This document shows, one piece after another, positions 33,770 through 45,030 of a DNA stretch of 64,000 nt (positions within the stretch are counted from its first letter, which is position 1; each line of letters begins with the position of its first letter). The DNA lies in NCBI GenBank assembly GCA_023614405.1, contig CM042689.1, forward strand, positions 284,649,533 to 284,713,532. The letters run 5' to 3'. Position numbers and translations under genes: made by a program. The DNA is from Avena insularis. Its lineage: Eukaryota; Streptophyta; Magnoliopsida; Poales; Poaceae. The notes under the pieces are model-generated. The model saw nothing but the letters and a program-made list of their open reading frames with translations. It did no database searches and was not told the origin of the DNA.

Positions 33770-35158
33770 TGATCTACAATAGAAAACATTCAAAATAATA
33801 AGCCATGTAACCATGAAAGAGTAAAATATATTAAAAAATTTAATATCATATATTCCCACTTAAATCAACATCCCTCAATTGATACTAAGTGATTCAAGAT
33901 CCACAATTAACAAGTCGACTAGTGAGCTTTAGCATCACTGCTAAAAGACAAGGTAAATCGGTAAGCAACTCTTGCTAATCATATCACATCTGACTCTTGT
34001 TGTTGGGTGACATCTCTAAGTCAAAAATAGGCACCCAACCTTTATGCCCCAAGGTCCTTAACTGTTAAGATGACCTTGTTAAGCTCACCAACCCTTATGC
34101 GTGTAGGTATCCGATACAAACCCATCCATCCAAGGAAAACCACGGCAACCTAATTTCATAGGCCCACCAACGATTGTACAGGGCATAGGATGGTGCAAGG
34201 TTTGGTTGGGAGGGCATAGTTTAGCTTAAACTTTGTGAGGGATCGTTCTACTTATATTCATCTAAGCATGCATAGTTGTAAAACGCATAAGAATAGCATT
34301 CACATAGATGTGACACAGTATGGCCCATTTTCTCATGGTGACTCCATAGCCATAGAACCTGTCCACCATGATTATCTCCATCTTCATGTTCCATGTGAGC
34401 CATCCTCCAAGTGATGAGTCCTCCAAGAAATAATACAAGCTATTAATCCTAGCAACTAGTAATCAAAATTACATAGTATTGGGATCATCACAAGTTGGCA
34501 CGCAGGACATTATAATAAATGACAACACATTTGGCTCCAGCCGTGTTGCCGTACTCTCAACACGCAGGTCATGCAAATTTTCATACATGCATCACATACA
34601 TATATGGGCAATACTGATCACATACATCATGCAAAAACAAGTTATGCATAGAATCACATTATACCGGATCATGTGACATCGTAGCACCTAGTTACCTTAA
34701 CAAGATACGATAGTGCTAAGGGGCGTCTAGGCGGTCTCCCCTTGCGGGGTTCGAAGGGGCAGCACCCCTCACGGTATCAAATTGTGAAAAATGAGAGGTC
34801 AAATCTACACAATTTTCTTTAAGGATTTTGATCGGCAAATCAAATTTACCATAAACCGATTATTGTTCCGATTCGAAGAAACTCCTTTGATCACGATACA
34901 TCGATTTTAGATCTAGGTTCCGATTCGATCAATCATATTAATCTTCATGTGATTCAACAGGATTTATGTTTCAAAGTCTACCCCGATGGCGGAAACCGAC
35001 CGGTGGGGGTAAGTCGTTCGACGACCTCAGAATCACGATCATGAAAAGCAAGATCATAGATCAATCCTGAACCACCGCAATGCAAATGATCACATCATTC
35101 ATATCAATCTGCATATCACCATCTGCAAACATCCCGAACCTATAACTAAAGAACATTA
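33770..35158 (-). other. Cop1 untranslated leader (1.39 kb)
   Basis: Lies between primer site and gag. A long leader is normal in BARE-like copia elements. I see no supported ORF. The sequence just upstream of gag (CTATTGTAG, four bases before the ATG) resembles a splice acceptor. Confidence 0.7.
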
Positions 35159-35170
35159 GCTCTGATAGCA
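35159..35170 (-). other. Cop1 primer-binding site
   Basis: Minus-strand TGCTATCAGAGC, one change from the initiator tRNA-Met motif, one base from the LTR end CCCTTCA at 35172. Confidence 0.85.
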
Positions 35171-35171
35171 C

Positions 35172-35442
35172 TGAAGGGATATGGGTAGGCTACACTAGCG
35201 CAAATCAAAAATTTCTACCGCGTAAAATAGGGATACTGTTGTCATAGATCACGGGATTACCACTTGACGCGCAGTTATGGAACTTTATGAAGCGCGTCGA
35301 GCCAATGTAGATGTTCTACGTCTCCTCCTCGTCCTCTTCCCACGAGAAGCTCCCCTTGCGCGGCTTGTCCAAGTGCCACAGATGCAGCACCTCCGAGGTA
35401 TCCACACGTTCGGGGTGGAAGCGTCAGACGCCGGACTGCTAG
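35172..35442 (-). repeat. Cop1 5' LTR, 3' remnant (271 bp)
   Basis: The end of the LTR (minus sense GGTAGAAATTTTTGATTTG ... CCCTTCA). Truncated at 35442 by a plus-strand Angela-like LTR. Confidence 0.8.
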
Positions 35443-35503
35443 TGTTGGAGATATGCCCAAGAGGCAATAATAAAGTGGTTATTATCATCTTCATCTTTAT
35501 GAT
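35443..35503 (+). mobile_element. Angela/BARE-like LTR start, 61 bp, cut by LARD-R
   Basis: Begins TGTTGGAGATATGCCCAAGA, the same start as the solo LTR at 55705. Only 61 bp remain before LARD-R; the rest is expected to the right of the window. The flank gctag (35438-35442) is its probable target duplication half. Confidence 0.8.
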
Positions 35504-38500
35504 CGTCACATCCCAAAATTTTCCAAATTTTGAAATGTGAAAAATAAATAAACAAAATAAATAATTGTTGAAATTTAGGGTGAAAAGAAACTTTTGTTTC
35601 TAAATGAAACATCAAAACCCTTCTTGAACAAAATTTGAATAAAAAGGGAACCCAACAAAATTTCAATCAAGTGAAATGCATTCATTAATGAAGGTATCTT
35701 GAAATTTAAACCAAAACCCCAAAACCCTAATGGAAGAAAATCATTTCCAAGATCTCTCAAAGACTATGAATTTTATCCATATAAAATTCAGCAACAAACA
35801 TTTGTAAATGATCAAGAATGATAAATAAAAATATTATAAAACCATAGAAATTGGTTTCATTTAATTTGGAGCCATGGATAAGAACTTATGAATTTAATAA
35901 GATAAAGAAAATAAATTCCAAAGTTAACAAAGCTCCTAGATAAAAATCCATACCAAATTGTGAACAAATTAATCCTAAAGAGATTTAAAAGGATAAACAA
36001 TTATTAAATAAAATTATACAAATTGGAATCACCAATTTTGGAACTATAAATAAGAAGATATGGATTTTATAAGTCAAAGAAAGAAATAAAAAAATAAGGA
36101 ATAATTAAAAGCCAAACTAAATCTTGACCAAATCCATAAACAAATGGAATAAAAATAATCCAAATAAAATAAAGGGATAAAGAATATTCAAATAAAATTA
36201 TATGGCAATAACCAAATTCAATTCTATTTGAATGAAGACAAAAATCCCTAATATAAAGGATTAATTAAATCATGGGAAAAATAACTAAAAATTGCCAAAG
36301 TGGATTAAAGTTATCCAATTAACCTAAAAAGAATAAAGGATTGATTAAATAAAATAATATGGATTGGAACCATATTTAAAATCTTATTTAAATAAAGAAA
36401 AATGTCTAAATTAAATAAATAATAAACCATATGCGAATATAAGAAATATTCTAAAAATGAATTATTTAAATACATTAATAAACAGATAAAACTTACTGAA
36501 AAGATTTAGAAAAGGTTTGACAAAAATCTGAATTCAAATTGAGTTTGAAATCATTTGAATAAATTTAAAATAGAAATCAGAAATGAAAAAGGAAAAAGAA
36601 AACAGAGAAGAAAAAAATGAAAGCAAACCAGCCCAACAACTTGGCCCAGCAAGCCCACTCCCTCCACCTCCCCGCGAACCGTTTTATCACTCACGCGCAC
36701 ACCCTTTCTGCTTGCTGACAAAATGGACCCACGCCATGTTGACTGCCCCGGCATCATCTCTCCCACCCGCGCGACCAATTCCCCCCTTCTCCCGGCCGTT
36801 TCCAGCGTTGAACTCGCGCATCAATTCGCATGAATGCGCCCATAAATTGCCCCGTGACCTCGCCCATTTAAGAGCCCCTCTCCTCTCTCTCATTCCCCTC
36901 AACCCCCATACCTCTACGTCCCTAGGCTGCCCCTAATTTGGCTCGCCTCGCCACTGTCTCCGACGAGCTGCGACAACGATTCCGAACAGCCCTCACCTCC
37001 CCTCGCTCCCTAGACTCCATGAGCATTCTCGCCAGAACATTGCACACCTGCTCGTATCATATGCTCGGCCGCGCGTGCTCCAGAGGCTCGACAACATCTT
37101 CGACTGAGCGCCACCGCCCACTGCTCCAACTCCGGCGACCTCTCCATGTAAGCCCCATCCACCCCTCTCTCTCTGGATGGTACTCCTTCCCTCTCTGTTT
37201 CTTCGCGCGTCTAATGGCACCCTTCGTTTGTCTTAGTACGCACCGTAGCTTCGCCAACGAAGACACCCCGTGCACGCCAACTCCAGTAGCAGCTCCGGCG
37301 ATGAATTGTTGTCACGTCCGAGCACCCCTGGCCTCCCCATGACCTCCTCGAGCATCAGAACATCGCGGTGAACCTGGTGAGCATTTCTGTTCTCTCTCTC
37401 TCTTCCTATCTCGCATGCAACATCACTGCACGAGGGTCGCCTCCGTGCGCCATTGTCGAGCGCCGCCAGTTAGTGGTTGCATGCTCAACCACCGTTAGAT
37501 CTAGATCCAGCGGCATAGATAGAATCACTTAACGAAAGGGTATCGTGTGTTGTGTGCCGTGTGATTCAGTTTAGATCGAATAGCTCACGTTAGTCGATCC
37601 AACCGAACTGGTACCGTCCAGTAAGAACGTGACGCATGGCCCAGACTTCGTTTTAAAAACAGAAACATTTCTATTTAGTGTTTGGATTTGAAGAATTCAT
37701 AAATTTTGATCCCCATGTCCAAAATTTACAAATTTTATATTATTGGAATAAGGAAAAAGAAATATTTGCAACCATGCCCTTAGTTTAGTATTTTTCTTTT
37801 GGAAAATAGGGTGTTTTTGCAGAAACAGTTCTAGGCTTATTTTGTGTATAACATTTATTCTAAAAATGATTTTAGGGTAAAATCTTTTGTAAATGGTTTC
37901 TTTTGAACCTACTGACCATAAAAACCAACTTTTGGATTTAAAAGTATATTTTGTGGCACCAAGGAATTATTCCTTGAATAAAAGCATTTCTAGTAAAACA
38001 AAAATGTTGATTATGTTTTAAAAATTCTTTTCGAGTAAAACCTTTTGCAAATGGTTTGATTTAAACTATCTGACCCTAAACACTAAGTTTTGTATTTAAA
38101 AATGTATTTGATTAACCCTAGAAAATTATTACTTTGATTAAAGGCATTTTTAGTAAAGCAAAAATGTTTCTTTGATTTTAAAAATGATTTTTGGATGAAA
38201 CCCCTTGTAAATGGATTTTCTCTAAACACTTTGATCCTAAACACTAACTTTGTGTTTAAAAATATATTTGGCAAACACTAGAAATTATTACTTGGATTTA
38301 AATCATTTCTAGCAAAACAAAAATGATTTAAATGGACCATTTTCAATAACTTGATTTTAAATGGTTTTTACACTTTTATAAATGACCAATATGTGTTTTA
38401 AAATGTTTATAGACTATTAGAAACCACTTTTCCAAATAAAACAATCTTTTGCATGCTTGCATGCATTGTTTTGTTTTCTTTATTTTATGTGGTGAATTGT

Positions 38501-39817
38501 TTGAATGCTAGATTGAATTTGTACCTTGATTGAATTGTAGTGAACTTTGAAGAGTGTGACAATTGCAAGATCAAGGAGTGAACCTATATTCTCTACTAAA
38601 AAGGCAAGTGGTGCTTCATACATTTTGTCCTATTATTTTCACTATGCATTAGTGATATTTTGAGTAGGACTTGCATGGAAATTTTACTAAGTATGTTATG
38701 CCATGGAAATCCTAGTCGATGATGCCTTAGTAGAATTTTCCCTAAGTTAAGATTCTTGCTACTATTATGCTTAGCCTAGCTAGTAGAAAACAAGGGTGGA
38801 TTAAATTCATGCTATGAAATATTTCTAAGTCTTTTGACTTATGTTTTTGCTTAATAAAACAACTAAGTGAATGAAACACCTGGGTGGAATGGTAATTGCT
38901 TGGATGGATTTTTGTTGAGTGGTTACCAGGGCCCCATTTTTATGGCCTACCCTATGTATCTCACTTTTGGAATGCCACCCAGGAACAAAGAGATTTGAGA
39001 TGTCAAATGTTGAGAAACATCAAGTGCAGCCACATGGCAATATGGGCTTTTCCTGGATCATATAGGTCGCAATAACTTAGCCAGATGGACAGTTGGTGGT
39101 AGGGGGTGATAGGATGGAGCGCGTCGCGATGCATGTCTAGTCTTGTGGGGAAAGTGCACCACCTCTCGAGAGAGTAAAATCTAAGTACTTAGTCGTGTCC
39201 CCGGCAATGGACAATTTGAGCATCAAGACATGGAAGCTATCAAGGATCTCCTCATCCCAATTTCTAAGTTAAAAACTTGTGGTTGAACAAGGGTAAAGGA
39301 TCTTCAATTTTTAATTGGTAGATGCCTTGGGTGATTTTTGACAAACAAAAAAAACTTAGTGTTTTCAAATGATAAGAAAAATCTATTTTGAGCAAAGCAA
39401 GCCTAAGCTCCACTTAGCCAAATGCATATAGATGATAGATACCACTATTCTACCATAGTATCACTTGACAATACAATTCAAATGTATTAACCCTTGTGGC
39501 TGTAACTTATTATGTTGCAGGTTTGTTTGATGTTAGTGAAGTGTGTTGAATAGGATTACAAGTCTACAACCAACATGATTGCCTGTGGAACTTTGAAGAT
39601 GAAGGACTCCATGCTATATAGTTATTTCTGCTGCATTGTAATGAGATAGCCAAATGAGCTCTGTAAGATGTAATGAATTATTTTATTCCTGGATATAAAG
39701 TTGTATTATGACCTTTGTTTCTTGATATTACATCTTAAACTATGGATGCTAGCTATTGATCCAGGGACTAGCATTGTAAACACAGGGATCTCTACCTTAT
39801 CAGGTTGGACCTCTACA
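35504..39817 (+). repeat. LARD-R 5' LTR (4314 bp)
   Basis: Starts cgtcacatccc (TGTCACAGCCC in LARD-L, TGTCCGATCCC in its own 3' LTR) and ends CTCTACA. U3 is AT-rich to about 36610. A TATA-like CATTTAAGAG is at 36865, followed by a CT-rich, GC-rich block. In the putative exon 1 an open frame with MAPFVCLSTHRSF (ATG near 37214) runs to a TGA near the donor; the 3' LTR has CGA there and stays open. Candidate splice sites: donor 37376/37377, exon 2 38541-38603, acceptor 39520/39521. Confidence 0.9.
38541..38603 (+). other. Candidate LTR exon 2 (63 nt) with GC-type donor, LARD-R
   Basis: Follows TTGAATTGTAG and ends CTAAAAAG before GCAAGTGG. In phase 1 it reads NFEECDNCKIKE then a stop. The same 63-nt segment is at 63034-63096 in the 3' LTR and at 1653-1715 in LARD-L. 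Confidence 0.45.
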
Positions 39818-39819
39818 TA

Positions 39820-39831
39820 TGGTATTAGAGC
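39820..39831 (+). other. LARD-R primer-binding site
   Basis: TGGTATTAGAGC, identical to LARD-L and two bases from the LTR end. Confidence 0.92.
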
Positions 39832-40020
39832 ACTGTGTTGCCTATATGATTTGTAACCCTAGGATTGGACAAAACCCCTTAGAAAAATACAGGAGTTGTA
39901 TTTGTTCAAACTTATTTACAAACAATCTTGTACACTATTTCCTCAATCTTCTTTGTTTTGATTCTACATATCTCCCTTTTCAAATTTGATGGACAAAGAC
40001 TTCATCATGAGCAAGGACTT
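39832..40020 (+). other. LARD-R leader, first part
   Basis: Homologous to LARD-L 1-359. Interrupted at 40021 by Gy2b and continued from 52454. The last five bases (gactt, 40016-40020) are the Gy2b target duplication. Confidence 0.85.
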
Positions 40021-41636
40021 TGTCAGCACCCGGATTTTTAATCCCAGATGCCTGTTATGCCATACATCGCAATCCCAGGATTACCATTTTTGCGAGACAT
40101 AACAGAATTGGATACCACAGTACATCATCCAGTACAAACCATACATAAGGTCTTACACAAATAAGGATCTCATGATCCAGTTCTTAATACAACTCAAGCA
40201 GCGGAAATACGTAATAATAACGGTAGCATAGGCGAAGCTCCATCTTCGGGGTCACAGGCAATGCTGACAATGGGAGATGATCCTAGTTGTTGTAACCTTC
40301 CTGGGGTCCATCCACCAGGTACTCCTCTTCATAGACTGGCCATGGGAATAGTCAGGGACAAAGCCACGAGTACTCTTTAAGTACTCGCAAACTAATACTA
40401 GCAAGTGAAGGGGTTTTTTGTAGTAGGACACTAAGCTCTAGGGTTGTTTTGCAAAAAGCCAGATTTACATCTACTAAGTTCAGAAGTAAGAAAAGCTAGT
40501 TGAAATTTTATAACACCTACGTGGGAACTTGAATTTCATATCACAACTCTGTTGTGGTCAAGTCAAACTCTCAATTCATTTCATAAGTCATTTTGAAAAT
40601 ATCTGACGGGGGAACAGTATGGCCACTCCAACTGTCCATAACCCTGGACGCGGCTATTCAAATAGTTTGACACTCTGCAGAGATTGTACACTTTCACCAC
40701 AATATTCGATACATCCGTCAGGAACAAATCCTGAATTCACCATACTCAGTATGCAGATAATCAATCCTAACCATTCAATTACACACCCTATTATAAGCAC
40801 CTCTCCTGTGAGTTTGGCCTCCCAACCATGACCAACTGTCATCTTGGGTACTGCACAGGTGGACAATATTCACAAGGTAGCCTCACCACAGACCTTGGCC
40901 GTGAGGGAACCAATACTAAGGTATGTAAGCTTCCAGTCAAGCCCTACCCAATTCTCGGGTATTGTGGTTGTACGGTAAAATTGGAATGGTATCGCATCCA
41001 GACAACCATCAGTTTTATAAAGGGCTAAGGCTCATGCCCCAACACTTTCATCACCATAAATCATCTGGTGTTCGGAAACACATGTCCAAAATATTTCAAT
41101 AGAATGATCCATCATTCCAAGTTTTTCATAACCATTTTTCCACCAAGTATTCCCATCTAATTTGATCAGGTTTTATGCTTAGCACTAGCATCTACAAGTG
41201 GGGGTAAGTACTAATGGGGGGTGGTAAACTAGTGGAGTTTAACTAAGTTCAATCTCATGCCTTAGGATGACATAAAGATTATCTAGCTTAGGCCAAATTT
41301 TATGCTCTTTATGCAACCTTCAAATATCTTTCTAGTATCTACAATTCACTTAAGTAAACTCTAAGTAATAGCTTTGATAAAGAAATAAAGTATAAAGCTT
41401 GTAAGTAAAACTAGGATTGGTTTATCAAGTGGTTATGATGATATATGCTTAAGGCATATAGTTGGCATGGTAACAAGCAAGTATTCGCTTGCATAGGTAT
41501 AGTATCTTGCAAGTGTTAGCTTGCACAAGTATCAGTATAAGCTTGCTAAGTTAATAGCTTGCAAGTATTGGCTTGCATAGGTAAACTTGATTAGTAAGGC
41601 TTGCTAAAGTAGAGTATCTTGCAAGTGTTATCTTGC

Positions 41637-41723
41637 CTTGTGCAGAGCAGTGCTTGAAGTTCTCCTCGGCTTCTTCTTCGTAGTATCCTCCTTCTTCCTC
41701 GTATCCTTGGTCGGTACTAGCGT
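41637..41723 (-). other. Candidate LTR exon 2 (87 nt) with GC-type donor, Gy2b
   Basis: Follows TTTATTCATAG and ends TGCACAAG before GCAAG. In phase 1 it is open and acidic: GYEEEGGYYEEEAEENF followed by a His-Cys-Ser-Ala-Gln end. All five Gy2 LTRs in the window keep exactly 87 nt with no stop (17990-18076, 27837-27923, 41637-41723, 50200-50286, 61051-61137). Confidence 0.5.
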
Positions 41724-42872
41724 CTATGAATAAATACGAGGTACACAATCACCAAACAATACTTAACTACTTTCAATCATCACACAAAAGGGTCCTATAG
41801 ATGATCTAGTATCATCACTAACATTACAAGAATAAAGCTTGGTTTAATTTCTTTTATTTTTAGAAAAGTAATTTCTACTCATTGAAAAACTACTTAAGAT
41901 TTAATATTCTCCAAACCAAACATGTGATCATGTTTACACATGTCATCACCACATATTTTAGTACATGGGAATGTGATTTAAAGTGGTGTCACGATTTAAT
42001 AAGGTTTACCCTTTTATTTTACTTAAATAAAGTGACTAGAAATGCCTATGTGGCATTATTTTATTACTTGAACAATATTTTTGTAAGTAAACCCAAATGT
42101 TTTTATATATTCTGAAAGGTATGATGAAATGTGATTTTTGAGAGTTGGAATCAACTCAAAAGCTATTATGGTTTAAATTTGAAAAATGTTTGAATGCAGA
42201 AAAGGTTCTGCCTTGTTATTTTTACCAAGGGTGATCTACAGATCCAAATGATTTAAATCCAACGGGCTTGGATTCAGCATTTCAAGGCCTTCCTAACAAA
42301 ATTGGTTTCATTCAATTTGGTTTACTGAATCGAGCTGGGTTGATTTTTGAAACTAGGTACAAAACTGTATTTGAATGAAAATGGAAAAATCCAAATTCAA
42401 ACGACTTGGCTGCGCGGGAAACGATAATGGGCCGGCCCGGTGTCACTCCGCGATGCGGGGCTCAACTGACAGGGGGGTTCCACCAGTCAGTGGCTCTTTA
42501 AACGTGAAGCGGTACGGGGCAATCTCATCCGCACGATCTAAGTCTAATCGAACGGCTGCTACTCATCGTCCACGTCGGGCGGCGCCGGCGAGACAGAAAC
42601 CTAATGCGGTAGGTGGGGGTCATCGGGGGATCACCGGGGCTCAGGCGAGGGTCGGCGAGGCGGGCGAACGACGAAGTCAACGACGGCGAACCTCCTGGTA
42701 CCGACAGCTTCTCCTGGGGTGGACGAAATCGACGGCGCCCTTCTTCTCAACAGGCGGCCTGCTCCGGCCAAATTCTGGCGATGCGCTGCTCGCCTTGCTC
42801 CGGGAACGGGGTGGAACGATCAGTGAGGAGAGGGGAGTGAGATGGTGTGAAGAGTTTGAGCGGGGGAGGCCT

Positions 42873-42882
42873 CTATTTATAG
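42873..42882 (-). promoter_or_regulatory. TATA box of Gy2b 3' LTR
   Basis: Minus-strand CTATAAATAG followed by AGGCC and the GC-rich transcribed block. Confidence 0.78.
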
Positions 42883-44149
42883 TCTCAACGATGAGACCGA
42901 ACGGAATGGGCAGGCGACGGTGGCGGCATGGCTACGGGCTGCTTGAGGCATGGACGGCGGTGGCGATCGATCGGTGGTCTCCTGGCGATGCTCTATGGCT
43001 TTAATGCACGTGTAGGGGCGGTGGCAAATGGTCTGGAACATGTGATGCTCTGGGCGGCAGAGGTGACGTCTTCGACGGCGAGCGGTGGCTGTGAGGCATG
43101 GAGCGGCAAACAGGGATGTCTGGCGGTCTCCTGGGACGGTGGTGATCGCGTATTCACGCGGCAAGGGCGGTGCGCGGTCTGTGGGCGTGTGTCGAGGGTG
43201 GCGCTCTGGCGCACGCTCTACATGATTGACAGAGGCACGGGCGCGACATTCCTGGATGCTCTGGTCGATGTCTTCGAGGCAGGGCTGGTCGAGAGGGGCG
43301 GTGAGGCATGGGTGATCTCCTAGACAAGGTTGGCACGGCTAGTTCCTCTCCTAGCTTGCTGTCTACACTGGGTTGGCATGGGTGGCTTCGGCTGTTCACC
43401 ATTGATGACATTGCCAAGCTTACAGTGGTGCTAGACGTTTACAAATGCACTAGATGATCTACTAAAGCCTAGTTGCAACCAAAGAGGGAACAAGTTAGGC
43501 TCAAATCACTACTCCAAATAGTGTTTGGATTTTATTTGATTTGCATATGCAAGGTGTTTGATGAAATGGCCACATAAATTCAAGTTTTGAATTTTGAAAA
43601 GATTTTTGGTGGGTGTGCTAGGTAGGTGCTGGTGAGTCTGCAGATTCTTGGGTTTTGAAAGTTGAGCTTGTTTGAGTGGTTTTTGAAAAAGTGGGATGTT
43701 CTCATATGATATAGATTCAATTTTAAACTGTCCTTTAAACTATGCATTTGAATGTTTCTGGATGATCACAAGGTGGGCCTTGATACTTCGTTATGATTAC
43801 TATCAAGGGGTGCAAAGATCCAAACAAGTTTCTGTTAAGTTCTGAAAGTTAGAGACAGCCAAAGTAGGCATGGGAGTTAATTTGGCCAAAGTGACCATTC
43901 ACTCATTTTGTTTGTTTTGATTTATTTGTCTTTGGGAAAAGTTTGGGAATTATTTAGATGATGTTTATTTCACCTAAGAATCCTTTTACAAGCAAAGAAA
44001 CACATAAACAAGGCAATTCAAAAGAATTCAAAATGGGATGCATACACACATGCATGCTTTAATAGTTTTAGTTGGAAAAGTTTTTTGTTAACCCTAAATT
44101 TGATGATTAGAGTTTGATGATTCTAGTTTAATATTTTTGGGATGTTACA

Positions 44150-44167
44150 AACCTTCCCTCCTTAAAC
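44150..44167 (-). other. Gy2b polypurine tract
   Basis: Minus-strand TTTAAGGAGGGAAGGTT adjoining the 3' LTR start. Confidence 0.8.
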
Positions 44168-44208
44168 AAAATCTCGTCCCGAGATTTGAAAAAGGACGAA
44201 AATATTAC

Positions 44209-45030
44209 CTAGGATTTGAAGAGATCGGGAAACTCCATCCTAATGTGATCTTCGCGCTCCCAGGTAGCTTCCTCTTCTGTGTGGTTGCTCCACTGAATTT
44301 TGAGAAACTTGATGCTTCGGGTTCTGGTGGTTCGGAAAGCTTCTTCCAAAATACGGATGGGTACTTCGGTATAGGTTAGGTCATCGTTGATCTCTATGGT
44401 CCGGTGATCGATATTCTTGAACACTTCCGTCTTCTCCGGAACTTCGAGGCACCTGCGAAGTAATGAGATATGGAACACATTGTGCACGGCTGACATCTCT
44501 TAGGGTAGTTCCAATTGATACGACACTTCTCCTCGACGGTTCAGAATTTTGAAAGGTCCGATATATCTAGGGGCTAACTTTCCTTTGAGTTGGAAACGCT
44601 GCATTCCCTTCAATGGCAACACTTTTAGATATACAAAATCTCCTATGTTGAAGGCGAGGTCTCGACGTCTCTTGTCGGTGTAACTCTTCTGTCTGGAATG
44701 GGTTATCTTGAGGTGCTCACGAATCTTGTGAACCTTCTCTTCCGCTTCTCGTAGGATATCGGGTCCAAAAATCTGACTCTCTCCTACTTCCGACTAGTTC
44801 AAAGGGGTGCGACACTTCCTTCCGTACATGAATTCAAATGGGGCCATTTGCAAACTAGCTTGATAACTATTGTTGTACGAAAATTCTGCAAATGGCGATG
44901 TCTTCCACTTAGATCCATATTCTAACACACATGCTCTTAGCATATCTTCGAGTATTTGATTTACTCGCTCCGTTTGTCCATCGGTCTGAGGGTGATACGC
45001 GGTGCTGAAATCTAGGCGGGTTCCTAAACC
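44209..45030 (-). pseudogene. Gy2b integrase C-terminus and chromodomain
   Basis: The frame 44496-44209 carries the VFHISLLRRC linker and an uninterrupted chromodomain (IKFLKIQWSNHTEEEATWE). Upstream (to 45030) the integrase core end is readable (FAEFSYNNSYQASLQMAPFE), with a frameshift near 44900 and stops near 44500 and 45030. Confidence 0.87.

Larger units (their letters stand above)
15164..35442 (-). mobile_element. Cop1: BARE/Angela-like Ty1/copia element, interrupted and decayed
   Basis: Minus-strand copia element with the order gag, protease, integrase, RT, RNase H, the copia arrangement. Pieces: 5' LTR remnant 35172-35442, primer site 35159-35170, leader to 33770, gag-pol 30287-33769, the last RNase H part 16002-16420, polypurine tract, and a 3' LTR fragment 15164-15987. 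Gy2a splits the RNase H region. Both LTRs are cut by other elements. It is the oldest layer seen in this window. Confidence 0.92.
40021..44149 (-). repeat. Gy2b 3' LTR (4129 bp)
   Basis: Starts TGTAACATCCC at 44149 (minus sense) and ends GGGTGCTGACA at 40021. Promoter at 42873-42882, candidate exon 2 at 41637-41723 (87 nt, open, GCAAG donor), terminal frame ending at 40283. U5 around 41455-41637 is full of short palindromes of the type gcaag...cttgc. Confidence 0.93.

Noticed and set aside
35230..35442. A possible host exon near 35275-35460 (GC-rich ORFs on both strands)
   Set aside because: It lies between the Cop1 LTR end and the Angela-like LTR start and has the position and composition of a copia LTR leader.
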